DNA of 38,399 bases from Granulicella sp. (lineage in GTDB: Bacteria; Acidobacteriota; Terriglobia; Terriglobales; Acidobacteriaceae): assembly GCA_025357875.1 (NCBI GenBank), contig JANYLK010000216.1, positions 1-38,399 on the forward strand. Reading direction: 5' to 3'. The first letter of the stretch is position 1, and each line of letters opens with the position of its first letter. The notes below the pieces were generated by a model. That model searched no databases. It saw only the letters and a list, made by a program, of their open reading frames with translations, and was not told the DNA's origin. This document shows positions 7,956-16,529 of the stretch, piece after piece. A program made the translations under genes and the position numbers.

Positions 7956-8294
7956 CTACCAAAGGCCCCAGGCGCGGCTGATGTAGTCGGAGAGGGTCAT
8001 GGTGATGAGGACGAGGAAGCTGAAGAAGCCAGCGCCTACCGTCATCTTGATCAGGTTCGATTGATACTTTACGTGCATGAAGAAGAGGATCACGATGACC
8101 GCCTTGGTGCTGGCGATGGCGAGCGCAATAATCGGGTTGAAGACACCCATATCGAAGTTGGCGGCTAATACGGTGATCGCCGTGCCGATGAGCAACGTAA
8201 TAAAGACGAACGAATATTGCGCCGGCGAGACGATGTGGTGTTCACCGTGTTCCGGGTTGGTGATGTTCGCGGCGTCGTAGATGTGTTCGCTCAT
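7956..8294 (-). CDS. ctaF: Cytochrome c oxidase subunit IV (full length)
   Basis: This 112-residue protein has three membrane helices: SFVFITLLIGTAITVLAA, IALAIASTKAVIVILFFMHV and a third in the KMTVGAGFFSFLVLITMTLSD region. The ILFFMHVKYQSNLIKM segment is typical of the bacterial subunit IV (prokaryotic COX4/CyoD-like) family, which stabilises the oxidase and binds no cofactor. It is the last gene of the 14-kb respiratory operon. Directly upstream lies a truncated paralog with the same N-terminal half. Confidence 0.9.
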   Translation of the reverse strand: MSEHIYDAANITNPEHGEHHIVSPAQYSFVFITLLIGTAITVLAANFDMGVFNPIIALAIASTKAVIVILFFMHVKYQSNLIKMTVGAGFFSFLVLITMTLSDYISRAWGLW

Positions 8295-8326
8295 TCGGTG
8301 CTCCTTGGTGCTTTTGGTAGGGCCCA

Positions 8327-8375
8327 GGGCTGAAGCCCCTTATTTCTTATCCTTGTTTCCCGCGGGCTGAAGTCC
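8327..8375. repeat. Twin-palindrome intergenic repeat, copy B
   Basis: GGGCT-GA-AGCCC (8327-8338) and GGGCT-GA-AGTCC (8364-8375, one mismatch) have centres 37 bases apart, exactly as in the copy at 6235-6283. This copy lies inside the operon, between the full-length and truncated subunit IV genes. The sequence between the palindromes is not conserved, so the folded shape appears to be what is preserved. Confidence 0.7.
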
Positions 8376-8390
8376 GTTGCTACTCCAAAG

Positions 8391-8549
8391 TTAAAGCACG
8401 GGTTTGAAGATCCCTATTTCCAGTTTGGCGGCGGCGACGGTGATTGCTGCGCCGATGAGTAGCGTAATGAAAACGAACGGATACTTCAGCGGCAAGACTG
8501 CGTGTTCTCGGTTGGTGATGTTGGCGGCATCGTTCATATGTTCGGTCAT
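8391..8549 (-). CDS. Truncated cytochrome c oxidase subunit IV paralog
   Basis: This 52-residue frame shares DAANITN-x-EH and PFVFITLLIGAAITV with the full-length subunit IV immediately downstream but stops after the first membrane helix (ending GIFKPVL). The ATG at 8549 has GGAG seven bases upstream, so it may still be translated. An extension to 8618 is unrelated to the family. It lies between ctaE and full-length ctaF, with 112 and 96 bases of repeat-rich spacer on either side, in contrast to the tightly packed genes upstream. The likely origin is a tandem duplication followed by loss of the 3' two-thirds. It could be a decaying copy or a single-helix accessory peptide. Confidence 0.65.
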   Translation of the reverse strand: MTEHMNDAANITNREHAVLPLKYPFVFITLLIGAAITVAAAKLEIGIFKPVL

Positions 8550-8577
8550 TGCGTTGCTCCAAGCAAAACCAATACAG

Positions 8578-8603
8578 GGATTCTTCGATGCGCCCAGAAT
8601 GAC
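8578..8603. repeat. Short dispersed palindromic repeat
   Basis: The segment has ATTCT (8580-8584) and AGAAT (8596-8600) around a GC-rich centre. It aligns with the hairpin at 7910-7928: both read ATTCT, a TGCGCC core, then CAGAATGA. It lies in the spacer between ctaE and the truncated subunit IV. The form resembles intergenic palindromes I recall from other acidobacterial genomes. Confidence 0.55.
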
Positions 8604-8661
8604 AAACATTGGTTCCAACGCTGCTTGTGCTCTTGCTGACCACTTCTCGTATTGTTGCCGA

Positions 8662-9450
8662 CTACTTCAACGGGTGGCGGTTGATCAGGTAAAGCAAGGG
8701 GAACAGGTAGAGCCAGACGATGTCGACGAAGTGCCAGTAGAGGCCGAAGTTTTCTATGGGCGCGACATAGCCCGCGCTGAACTCTCCGCGTTGCGCTCGC
8801 CACAGGAGCCAGAAGAGAACGCCGATGCCGATGATCATGTGCAGCGCGTGCATGCCGGTCATGGCGAAGTAGAGGAAGAAGAAAAGCTGGGTCTTCTGCG
8901 CGGCGTCGGGTGCTAGCGGCTTCTGGGTGGGCTTGCCTGTCTTAGCATCAATGGCCGGATTGACGAACTCGGACACGTCGAAGCTTGCACCGGGAATGTG
9001 ATGCTTGTCCCACTTCTCCTTGTACTCAACCGACTTGATGCCCAGAAAGGCGAGGCCGAACAGTGTAGTAAGAATAAGGAAGAGGACAAGTAGACCTCTT
9101 TTTCTAACTTCAGCGGCCCACACTCCGAGCGCCATAAAGAAGCCGGACGAGATCAGGATCGCGGTATTTGTTGCACCTAGTGGCACGCTCAATTGATTGG
9201 AAGCAGTCACGAAAGCGTCGTAGTACCAATTGCGGAAGAGCAGGTAGGCGAAGAACATTCCGCCGAAAAACATGATTTCCGTCAGCAGGAAAAGCCACAT
9301 TCCGAAGCTGCCGGCTTCGCGCTGCTGATCCTCCGTCTCGAAATGATGGCGGTGTTGCGGCACATACACATGCTCGTACGGCTCGTACTCCGAGGTCTCG
9401 TGGGGCATCAACGGCTCGGATTGTATGGTGGATACGATCGTGTTATCCAA
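8662..9450 (-). CDS. ctaE: Cytochrome c oxidase subunit III
   Basis: This 262-residue inner-membrane subunit of the haem-copper oxidase has [25 protein letters not shown] near residue 50 and [13 protein letters not shown] near 200. It ends with the [23 protein letters not shown] helix, all diagnostic of subunit III. The start is a TTG at 9450 inside the end of ctaD, supported by GAGGTGA six bases upstream. An ATG at 9408 is the alternative and would remove 14 residues. A hydrophilic His-rich N-terminus precedes the first helix. Between helices four and five lies a soluble segment of about 45 residues. The eight-base overlap with ctaD indicates coupled translation. Confidence 0.95.
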   Translation of the reverse strand: MDNTIVSTIQSEPLMPHETSEYEPYEHVYVPQHRHHFETEDQQREAGSFGMWLFLLTEIMFFGGMFFAYLLFRNWYYDAFVTASNQLSVPLGATNTAILISSGFFMALGVWAAEVRKRGLLVLFLILTTLFGLAFLGIKSVEYKEKWDKHHIPGASFDVSEFVNPAIDAKTGKPTQKPLAPDAAQKTQLFFFLYFAMTGMHALHMIIGIGVLFWLLWRAQRGEFSAGYVAPIENFGLYWHFVDIVWLYLFPLLYLINRHPLK

Positions 9451-11131
9451 CGGTCGTCACCTCTGGTTGCGTCTTGTGCTCGAGCCAATCGTAGTCGTAC
9501 GCTTCGTGGTCCATGATGGGGATCTCAATAAAATTTTCGGTCAGCGGGGGCGACTGGATCTGCCACTCGAGGCCGGTGGCCTGCCAGGGATTGGCTCCGG
9601 CAATGGCTCCGTACTTCAGCGACCATGCGAGGTAGAGGACGGGCATGAGGTAGCCCACACCGAGGATCGTTGCGCCCGCGGTCGATAGTACGTTGAGCAC
9701 TTGGAATTCCGGCGGATACGCGTGGTAGCGGCGTGGCATACCGAGATAGCCAAGGATGAACTGCGGCAGGAACGTGAGGTTGAATCCGATGAACGTCACG
9801 ACTGCGGCCAGCTTTGAGAGCGACTCGGGATACATGCGGCCGGTCATTTTGGGCCACCAGAAGTGGACGCCTGAGAGGAACGCCATCAACATTCCGCCGA
9901 CCATAACGAAGTGGAAGTGAGCGACGATGAAGTAGGTCTCGGTGAGGTGAATGTCCATGCCGAGCGAGCCGAGGAAAACTCCGGTTAAACCGCCGATGGT
10001 GAAGAGGCCGATAAAGCCGAAGGCGTAGAGCATCGGCGTCTCGAAGGTGATGGAGCCCTTTTGTAGCGTGAAGGCCCAGTTGAAGATTTTGATGGCGGAA
10101 GGCACCGCGACCAACATGGTGAGAAGGGAGAAGACCAGCGCGGAGTAATTGGAGACGCCCATGATGAACATGTGGTGCTCCCAGACGAAGAAGCCGAAGA
10201 GCGCAATGGCGACGGAAGAGAACGCGACGGCAGTGTAGCCGAAGATGCGCTTACGGCTAAAGGTGCTGATGACTTCGGAGATGACGCCCATGCCGGGAAG
10301 AATCATGATGTAGACAGCCGGGTGCGAATAGAACCAGAAGAGATGCTGGAAGAGGAGTGGATCGCCGCCCTTGGTGGGATCGAATACGCCGATGCCTATG
10401 AGGCGCTCGAGCGCGACTAGGACGATTGCGATGGCGAGTACCGGTGTGCCGAGCACCATGAGGATCGACGCTGCGTAGTGCGCCCAGACGAAGAGTGGCA
10501 TGCGGAACCAGGTCATTCCAGGGCAGCGCATTCGGTGGATGGTGACGATGAAGTTCAGTCCGGTGAAGATGGAACTGAAACCGGCGACGAAGATTGCGGT
10601 GGCCGTAGTGACGACGTGCGTATTCAGATAATGCGTGGAAAGCGGCGTGGTGAAGGTCCATCCGGTGTCGACGCCGCCGAGCACGAGTGCGGTGAGAGTG
10701 AGCGTTCCGCCAATTACATACAGGTACCAACTAAGGAGGTTGATCTTGGGAAAGGCGAGATCGCGTGCACCCAGCATGATGGGGATAAGGAAGTTACCAA
10801 GGGTCGCGGGAACCGACGGCACCAGGAACAGGAAGATCATGATGACGCCGTGCATGGTGAAGAATTTGTTGTAGGTATCGGACGCGACGAGGTCCGGTTG
10901 CGGTGTGAGCAGTTCCAGGCGGATGAGGCCGGCAAAGGCTCCTCCGATGAAGAAAAAGAACGTGATCGAGATGAGATAAAGCACTGCGATGCGCTTGTGG
11001 TCGCCCGTGAGCAGCCAGCTTAGGAGGCCATGCTCGTTGGATATGAAGTTCCGCTTTGGAATCTCTGCGGTGCTCTGGTCGGGCAGGTTGATGATTGTGT
11101 TGCTGCCTCGGACTAAGTTGTGTGTGGTCAT
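9443..11131 (-). CDS. ctaD: Cytochrome c oxidase subunit I
   Basis: This 562-residue catalytic subunit has twelve or more membrane helices. It carries haem a, haem a3 and CuB, reduces oxygen to water and pumps protons. The low-spin haem ligand lies in [13 protein letters not shown]. The His-Tyr cross-link region is [23 protein letters not shown], with HPAVY in place of HPEVY. The CuB histidines are in [10 protein letters not shown], and the haem pair is in [14 protein letters not shown]. The HPAVY form suggests an A2-type oxidase as in caa3 enzymes, although that subgroup call is inference. The start ATG overlaps the ctaC stop (ATGA). Confidence 0.97.
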   Translation of the reverse strand: MTTHNLVRGSNTIINLPDQSTAEIPKRNFISNEHGLLSWLLTGDHKRIAVLYLISITFFFFIGGAFAGLIRLELLTPQPDLVASDTYNKFFTMHGVIMIFLFLVPSVPATLGNFLIPIMLGARDLAFPKINLLSWYLYVIGGTLTLTALVLGGVDTGWTFTTPLSTHYLNTHVVTTATAIFVAGFSSIFTGLNFIVTIHRMRCPGMTWFRMPLFVWAHYAASILMVLGTPVLAIAIVLVALERLIGIGVFDPTKGGDPLLFQHLFWFYSHPAVYIMILPGMGVISEVISTFSRKRIFGYTAVAFSSVAIALFGFFVWEHHMFIMGVSNYSALVFSLLTMLVAVPSAIKIFNWAFTLQKGSITFETPMLYAFGFIGLFTIGGLTGVFLGSLGMDIHLTETYFIVAHFHFVMVGGMLMAFLSGVHFWWPKMTGRMYPESLSKLAAVVTFIGFNLTFLPQFILGYLGMPRRYHAYPPEFQVLNVLSTAGATILGVGYLMPVLYLAWSLKYGAIAGANPWQATGLEWQIQSPPLTENFIEIPIMDHEAYDYDWLEHKTQPEVTTVG

Positions 11132-12171
11132 GGTTTCACCATCCCTGACGCCGGAGGCGCCGCCTGGTCGGACTGCGATGTGGTCAGCGTCTGTTGGACG
11201 CGATAATTTGTGTTGAGCGTTTTCAGGTATTCAATGAGATCGATCAGGCCGTCTTCACTAATCTGGCCTTGGTAGGTCGGCATGATGGGCGCGTATCCCG
11301 CGGTGACGTGCTGCGAGGGATTGAGGATGGAATCGCGAAGGTACGCTTCGTTCACAAGTACCTGCGAGCCGTTGGTGAGTTGGAGCCTAGAGCCGTAGAC
11401 GCCGGCCAGGTTTGGACCGCGCGCGGCTGCGTTGCCGGAGTGGCACGAATTGCAGCCCATGCTGGCGAAAAGGCGTTCTCCATTCTGCGCAAGCGAGGTA
11501 CCGCTGGTCGACCCCTGCGTCCACTTCTTATAGTCATCGGGCGAGAGCGCGGTGATGGTGCCGATCATTGCAGAGTGTTTGGTGCCGCAATATTGAGTGC
11601 AGAAGAGGTGATAATCACCGGGCGTGGTGGCTTGGAACCACACTGTCGAATAGCGGCCGGGGATGACTTCGCGCTTGATGCGGAACTCGGGGATGGAGAA
11701 GCTGTGAAAGACATCCTGCGAGATCATGGTGAGCTGAACGGGCTGGCCAGTGGGGACGTGCAGGGCATTGATTTCGTGCTGGCCGCCGGGATGCTCGGCC
11801 TTCCACATCCACTGCTTGCCGACGATGTAGATGTTCATCGAATTGACGGGCGGGTTATAGATGCGGAAGTACAGCAGCGCGCCCCAGACGAAGGTGATGA
11901 GGAAGATGGCGAGCGGAATGATGGTCCACGTGGCTTCGAGTAGTGTTGATCCTTCGACCTGAGTGGCGACCGGATGGACTGACTTGCGATAGCGGATGGA
12001 AAACGTAACAAGGATGGCGCCCACCAGCAGCAGGCCGGTGATGGTCATGCCGACGAGAAAGACATAGAGCGCGTCCATGTAGGGCGCGATGGTCGACGCC
12101 TCGCGCGGGAAGAGCGCGGAGGCGGTGAGCCACTTCACCAGAAACTGCCATATGACTGGACTGATTCCCAT
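11128..12171 (-). CDS. ctaC: caa3-type oxidase subunit II with fused cytochrome c
   Basis: This 347-residue subunit has two N-terminal membrane helices (about residues 34-60 and 80-102), a periplasmic CuA cupredoxin domain and a C-terminal class I cytochrome c. The CuA ligands are H156, C191, C195, H199 and M202 ([16 protein letters not shown]). The haem c site is CNSCH at 240-244, with a probable axial Met in APIMPTYQG. The fusion means electrons can pass directly from Complex III-like donors into CuA, the hallmark of caa3 oxidases. No cleavable signal peptide or lipobox is evident. It starts two bases after the SCO gene stop. Confidence 0.96.
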   Translation of the reverse strand: MGISPVIWQFLVKWLTASALFPREASTIAPYMDALYVFLVGMTITGLLLVGAILVTFSIRYRKSVHPVATQVEGSTLLEATWTIIPLAIFLITFVWGALLYFRIYNPPVNSMNIYIVGKQWMWKAEHPGGQHEINALHVPTGQPVQLTMISQDVFHSFSIPEFRIKREVIPGRYSTVWFQATTPGDYHLFCTQYCGTKHSAMIGTITALSPDDYKKWTQGSTSGTSLAQNGERLFASMGCNSCHSGNAAARGPNLAGVYGSRLQLTNGSQVLVNEAYLRDSILNPSQHVTAGYAPIMPTYQGQISEDGLIDLIEYLKTLNTNYRVQQTLTTSQSDQAAPPASGMVKP

Positions 12172-12173
12172 TG

Positions 12174-13094
12174 TTACCCTTTATCATCCGTACGCTTGCG
12201 GGTCAGGTCATGTTCGCGGCCGAGGCGAATGTCTCTGCGAAACATGACGAACATAAAACTGCCAAGGCTCACGACGGTCACCATTCCGCCAAGCTGCACG
12301 ACGCGCACGACCCGGATGGAATGCTTGTTGGTCTGCGGATCGTAGTGGTAGCAGTAGGTGAGGATGTTGGCGACCGGCGAGCCGATCTTGTTGCCCGACG
12401 CGTCGATTAGACCGAGCATAATGTCTTTGGGCGAATACTCGACGCCGAGGTAGTACTGAGCGAGCTTGCCCTCGGTGGTAACGAGTTCGATGGAGCTGGC
12501 GTGGGCGAACTGCGAGAGCTTGCCGTCGGGGCCGGGAACGCGGACATAGCCGAAGCCGGTGGCGGCGGAGACCGCATCAATCGCAGGCTGCTGGCCGGTG
12601 AGGAAGTGCCAGCCATCGGCGGTCTCAGGGCGTCCATAGCGCTTGAGGTAGAACGCTTTTTTCTTGGCAGCGATGGCGGGCGTTTCGGACGGATCGATGC
12701 TGATGATAACGATTTCGAAGTCTTTGCCTGGGGTCAGCCTAACCATTTCAAGCGCAGAGGCGAGGCCGTCCATCTCCTCCGAGCAGAGCATCGGGCAGTT
12801 GTAATAGACCAGCGAAAGGATGGCAGGATGCTTGCCGAAGTAGTCGCCCAGGCGGACGGTCTTGCCAGCATCGTCGACGAACTGCGCGTTCAGTGGAAGC
12901 TGCCGATTGAGATGCTGTTCGACCTCGACCTTCTGCAGCACAGTGGGAAGTTGGTCGCCAGTATTCTGGCCGGTCTCTTTATCACCGTAGCTGGAGACTT
13001 GCGCGAATGCGGACGCTCCAAACAGCGCACAGCAGCAAGCGGCGGCGAGGCTGCCATGGGTAAACGTCCGCCGAATTGTCTGCCAGTGCTTCAT
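12174..13094 (-). CDS. SCO1/SenC copper chaperone with C-terminal membrane anchor
   Basis: This 306-residue exported thioredoxin-fold protein loads copper into the CuA centre of subunit II. The ATG at 13094 has GAGGGA upstream and gives a signal peptide ending near AFAQ (residue 32). The copper ligands are C100 and C104 in YYNCPMLCSEEM and H198 in QFAHASSIE. The family core is about 200 residues. Here roughly 90 more carry a CYHYDPQT motif near 248 and a membrane helix at about 262-284 with a basic tail. I recall this extension from SCO proteins of Complex III-caa3 operons. A longer in-frame start at 13148 lacks support. Confidence 0.93.
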   Translation of the reverse strand: MKHWQTIRRTFTHGSLAAACCCALFGASAFAQVSSYGDKETGQNTGDQLPTVLQKVEVEQHLNRQLPLNAQFVDDAGKTVRLGDYFGKHPAILSLVYYNCPMLCSEEMDGLASALEMVRLTPGKDFEIVIISIDPSETPAIAAKKKAFYLKRYGRPETADGWHFLTGQQPAIDAVSAATGFGYVRVPGPDGKLSQFAHASSIELVTTEGKLAQYYLGVEYSPKDIMLGLIDASGNKIGSPVANILTYCYHYDPQTNKHSIRVVRVVQLGGMVTVVSLGSFMFVMFRRDIRLGREHDLTRKRTDDKG

Positions 13095-13134
13095 TGCTGT
13101 CCCTCGCTTCTGTGAAACAGTGGTGCGGGTGAAT

Positions 13135-13791
13135 CTACTTCTCAGCAACGGCTTCTGCGCGGTTGTAGTTCATCTTCTGCTGGCGCGCTTCGATGGTGGT
13201 AAGTTCGTAGCCGGTACGTGCAAATCCAGTGGTCAGCGGAGTTTTGATCGGCTCCATGGTGGCATAGGCAACTGGAGTGTTTACATTTGAGGATTTGGTT
13301 TCAACTGGCAAGCCGCGCTGCGCAATCAGTTCCATGGCTCGACTGATGGGAATGCGGATGCTGTCGGGCTGGCCATCGACCTTGCTGTAGTGGTCGAGCA
13401 GAAGATCCTCGCGGGCGTGCAGGTCAGCGGTGGCCTGGTTGCCATCGTCGATGTCAAGGCGCGGCTGCGGGAAGTTCGCGACCATCTGCTGCAACTGTCT
13501 CTGCTCCATCTCGGGGTTGCTGGCGAGATTGCCGCCCTTACCGGCTGGGATGGTTCCCGCGGCGATGGTCCACTTGGTGGGTGCGCCATCCTGCTTGACC
13601 CAAAGATTGTTGATGACCTTGCCCATGCCGTAGCAGAAGAAGAAAAAGACGATGACCGTCCCGAAGAGGCCGGCAAGAAACACGGCGACTCCCTTGACGT
13701 GCACGTCGGAGGTCTCGTAACCGGGATGCTCTGAATCGAGCTTCGGGGATTCGGCCGCTGGCGGAGTGTTGCCGACGATTTCCTTTCCCAT
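13135..13791 (-). CDS. Conserved accessory membrane protein of the act-cta operon
   Basis: This 218-residue protein has a hydrophilic N-terminus, one membrane helix (VAVFLAGLFGTVIVFFFFCYG, about residues 34-54) and a large periplasmic part. It has no haem or metal motif. The segment DSIRIPISRAMELIAQRGLPV near residue 145 is one I associate with a small conserved protein found between ActF and SCO in these operons. A role in assembling or bridging Complex III and oxidase is inferred from position only. The start is an ATG at 13791 with GAGGG upstream. An ATG at 13812 would overlap the actF stop and is possible. Confidence 0.8.
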   Translation of the reverse strand: MGKEIVGNTPPAAESPKLDSEHPGYETSDVHVKGVAVFLAGLFGTVIVFFFFCYGMGKVINNLWVKQDGAPTKWTIAAGTIPAGKGGNLASNPEMEQRQLQQMVANFPQPRLDIDDGNQATADLHAREDLLLDHYSKVDGQPDSIRIPISRAMELIAQRGLPVETKSSNVNTPVAYATMEPIKTPLTTGFARTGYELTTIEARQQKMNYNRAEAVAEK

Positions 13792-13801
13792 GTCATGGCC
13801 C

Positions 13802-15142
13802 TCAGTGTGCATGTTCAGGCTCCATCATTTCTTCCAGGTGCGGATCGTTCACGTTAACAAGAGGACGCTCCAGTAACTGCGTCATGTAGTAAGCCGCCCA
13901 CAGAGCGATAACGGTGGCGGGGACGGTGATGTATGCCAATATTCCGATGTTTCCTGCGATGTGTAAGTTTCCGGCCGCATCGGAAAAGTTTGGTTCTATC
14001 AACCAAAACATGTCTACGCATCGTGCGAACAACATGAAGCAGGTAATCCAAATCATCTTCTGTTTGCTGCGCTTGAGATCGCGCGAGAGCAGAAGGCAGA
14101 AGGGGACCAGCCAGTGACAGACGAAGTCGAGCGTGCAGATCGTCCACCATCCGCCATGGATACGACTGAGGTACCAGGGGATTTCGTCGGGCAGGTTGCC
14201 GGACCAGATAATGAGGAACTCAGCGAACGTGAGGTAGATGTTCAACATCACGAAGGCGAAGAGGAATTTGCCGAGGTCGTGCTGCTCAGTGGTGCGCAGG
14301 AGCGTCTTGAGCGGCTCGTAGCGCGAGAGCAGGATGACGGTGAGGATGCCGAGCGCGAGCACGGCGTAGCCTTGCGCGACCAGGAATTGTAGGCCCCAGA
14401 TGGAGGAGTACCAGGTGACGTCGAGCGACTTGATCCAGACGATCGCGCCGATGGTAAGCATCACGACGTAGATCAGAATGCCGGGACCGCTGAGGTTTTC
14501 AAAGCGGGTACGCCAGCGTTCATAGCTCAGCTCGGTGCCGCGAAGGGTGTCGGCATCGCGGTTGAGCGACCACTTGTTGAGCAGGTACATCAGCGTGAGC
14601 AGGACGGCGAAGATGATGCAGTACTCGACGATCATGGAGTAAGGATTGAGCATCGGGCGTTTGAAGTTCGCCGTGATTGCCTGTTCCTTCGTGATGAGTC
14701 CCTGGGCGAGCGCGTTGTTGGTCGAGGCGGCGTCGGGATAGCGGATCCATTGGTAAAGATGCTTGCCGAGCGTGGGGATCAGGATGGGGATGTACATGAG
14801 CGCGACCAGTGGCAGGGTACGTGTCATCGCCTCCAGTGGACGGCGCAGCAGCAGACCCCATTTTCCGCCGGTGACGTATTGCAGCATTAGCACGACCAGG
14901 CCACCGCCAGCGAAGTTGAAGCAGGTCATGTAACCCATCAGGTAGGCGCGGAGGATGTGGTTGCGGCCCTCGTGCGTGAACGCGAAGAATAGTGAGAGCA
15001 AAGCGAAGGCGGCGGCGATCATGAGCGCGCGCGTGCGCCATGCCAGCAACTCCGAAGGCGCGTTCAACGAGGCCGGAAGCGCACGCGGACCGTTATGGCC
15101 GTGAGTGCTGATTCCTCCGTGATTTTCGTGTGCAGATGACAT
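13802..15142 (-). CDS. actF: Alternative Complex III subunit ActF (NrfD-like quinol-binding)
   Basis: This 446-residue polytopic protein has about ten membrane helices and a His-rich, non-cleaved N-terminus. It belongs to the NrfD/PsrC superfamily and is paralogous to ActC. In known Alternative Complex III structures, ActC holds the quinol site while ActF is thought to contribute to the membrane arm and possible proton movement. It has no cofactor ligands. Identifying features are the HILRAYLMGYMTCFNFAGGG segment after helix one and the ILIIWSGNLPDEIPWYLSR motif near residue 310. It lies 47 bases after actE and ten before the next gene. Confidence 0.92.
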   Translation of the reverse strand: MSSAHENHGGISTHGHNGPRALPASLNAPSELLAWRTRALMIAAAFALLSLFFAFTHEGRNHILRAYLMGYMTCFNFAGGGLVVLMLQYVTGGKWGLLLRRPLEAMTRTLPLVALMYIPILIPTLGKHLYQWIRYPDAASTNNALAQGLITKEQAITANFKRPMLNPYSMIVEYCIIFAVLLTLMYLLNKWSLNRDADTLRGTELSYERWRTRFENLSGPGILIYVVMLTIGAIVWIKSLDVTWYSSIWGLQFLVAQGYAVLALGILTVILLSRYEPLKTLLRTTEQHDLGKFLFAFVMLNIYLTFAEFLIIWSGNLPDEIPWYLSRIHGGWWTICTLDFVCHWLVPFCLLLSRDLKRSKQKMIWITCFMLFARCVDMFWLIEPNFSDAAGNLHIAGNIGILAYITVPATVIALWAAYYMTQLLERPLVNVNDPHLEEMMEPEHAH

Positions 15143-15189
15143 TCTGTCTAGGCCTTCGTTGAAGATGATTTCGTCAAAGTCATTTACTT

Positions 15190-15987
15190 CTAATTTCCAC
15201 CTTGTGCTGATGCGGGCATAGTGGGCGCGGGGTTAGCCATGGGCGTTCCCGGCGTCCCGACTAGATTTGCTGGAATTTTATATGGATCGCCATCCGGAGT
15301 TCCCGTGACGGCGGTGGGCGGAAGCGTCCACTCGTTTGCGAAGTTCGCGGGCAGACCCTCGCGCTCGGCGATGTTGGGGAGCAACTCGATCTGTGCGCCT
15401 GCACCGGCGTCGGATGACTTCGCAGACTGGCTCAATTGCAGCGCCCTGATATAGGCCACGATGGCCCAACGGTCTCCTGGAGAAACCTGGGTCGCATAGT
15501 CGGGCATGGAGCCGTAGCCGTGGGTAACGACGTTGAAAAAATGGCCAAGCGGAGCCGTCTGCAGCCGGATGGTATGGAAGTTGCCGGCCCTGCTGTAGCC
15601 ACGCTGCACGATCATGCCCGCACCATTCCCGACGCGCGAGTGGCAAGGCGTGCAGTAGATGTTATAACGTTCCTGTCCACGCGCGAGTACCTCCGTCGTC
15701 ACCGGATACGGCATCACGTTGCCTTCCTTGCCATCCTGCAGGCCGGTATAGAAGTAGGAGTCCTCGTGCAGTTGGCCGCGAGCGACGGTGTTCTCGACCT
15801 GCGGCCGCGAGGAACGTCCGTCGGCATAAAACTCGGTGCCGCGCTGGGGAATGAATTTGGGCTGATTGTGCATGTCTTGACGGCAGCCGGCAAGCAGGCT
15901 CGCGAGTGCAAGCGCACACACCGCAGTTGCTCGCTTCGTTAACACTCTTGAACCTTGAACCTTGAATCTTGAACCTGTGCTCTGCAT
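15190..15987 (-). CDS. actE: Alternative Complex III subunit ActE (mono-haem cytochrome c lipoprotein)
   Basis: This 265-residue periplasmic lipoprotein has a lipobox LLAGC near residue 35 and one haem site, CTPCHSRVGNGAGM, near residue 112. A GYGSMPDY segment probably supplies the axial Met. It passes electrons from the ActA/ActB hemes and clusters towards the oxidase. The ATG at 15987 is supported by GGAGGTG eight bases upstream, inside actD. An in-frame GTG at 15945 would give a more normal signal length. The extra residues are encoded by a tandem 7-base repeat, so the lipoprotein signal has an unusually long, repeat-derived n-region. The tail is Pro/Ala-rich. Confidence 0.93.
   Translation of the reverse strand: MQSTGSRFKVQGSRVLTKRATAVCALALASLLAGCRQDMHNQPKFIPQRGTEFYADGRSSRPQVENTVARGQLHEDSYFYTGLQDGKEGNVMPYPVTTEVLARGQERYNIYCTPCHSRVGNGAGMIVQRGYSRAGNFHTIRLQTAPLGHFFNVVTHGYGSMPDYATQVSPGDRWAIVAYIRALQLSQSAKSSDAGAGAQIELLPNIAEREGLPANFANEWTLPPTAVTGTPDGDPYKIPANLVGTPGTPMANPAPTMPASAQGGN
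15948..15975. repeat. Four tandem 7-base repeats at the start of actE
   Basis: TTGAACC is repeated four times without gaps (third unit TTGAATC). It lies within the first codons of actE if the ATG at 15987 is used, or immediately upstream of the in-frame GTG at 15945. Because the unit is seven bases, gain or loss of one copy would shift the frame of the ATG product. Confidence 0.85.
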
Positions 15988-16529
15988 TAGTGCTTCACCT
16001 CCACGACGGAGATAGGTGCGAACCGCTCGAGGAAGCTTCGCGCTTCGATGATGGAGAACCTTGGGTCGTGCGCTTCGAGGCAGAGGAAGAATTTGTCGGT
16101 GGTGGCCCCGTTACGGAAGTTGGGCGCGTTGAACAGCGGGTGATAGAGCTGCGGCAGACCGTTGAGCGCAAACATTCCGAAGGCGGTGGAGAGGCCGGCG
16201 AAGAGGATCGTCCACTCATACGCCGGAATGATGAAAGCGGGCCAGGAGAAGAGCGGACGGCCGGCGATGTTTAGTGGATACGACCAGACGGAGATCCACG
16301 TCTGCATCAGGAAGGCGGTAATGAGGCCGATGATGCCACCTAGGAGGCAGAGCAACGGGACCCGAGTCTTGTGGAAGCGCAGCGCAGCGGCGGCTTCTTC
16401 AACTGGGTAGGGCGTGTAGCATTCCATGCGGCGATAGCCGGCCTGATGCGCTTGCTCGGTCGCGTGGACAAGTTCGCCGGGAGTGTTGAACTCCGCTAAT
16501 AATCCGTAGATTCCCTCGCGCGGCGGCAT
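15987..16529 (-). CDS. actD: Alternative Complex III subunit ActD (DUF3341)
   Basis: This 180-residue inner-membrane protein has a cytoplasmic N-terminal domain beginning IYGLLAEFNTPGELVHATEQA and two membrane helices (LLCLLGGIIGLITAFLMQTW near 60 and WTILFAGLSTAFGMFALNG near 105). A C-terminal domain contains the LEAHDPRFSIIEARSFLERF segment. The pattern matches DUF3341/ActD, a cofactor-free structural subunit of the membrane arm. The start overlaps the actC stop by one base (TGATG) and the stop overlaps the actE start (TAATG), so translation is coupled at both ends. Confidence 0.93.
   Translation of the reverse strand: MPPREGIYGLLAEFNTPGELVHATEQAHQAGYRRMECYTPYPVEEAAAALRFHKTRVPLLCLLGGIIGLITAFLMQTWISVWSYPLNIAGRPLFSWPAFIIPAYEWTILFAGLSTAFGMFALNGLPQLYHPLFNAPNFRNGATTDKFFLCLEAHDPRFSIIEARSFLERFAPISVVEVKH

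Noticed and set aside
15948..15975. Tandem repeat as a possible CRISPR or mobile-element scar
   Set aside because: The unit is only seven bases with no spacers, so it is a simple slippage repeat.
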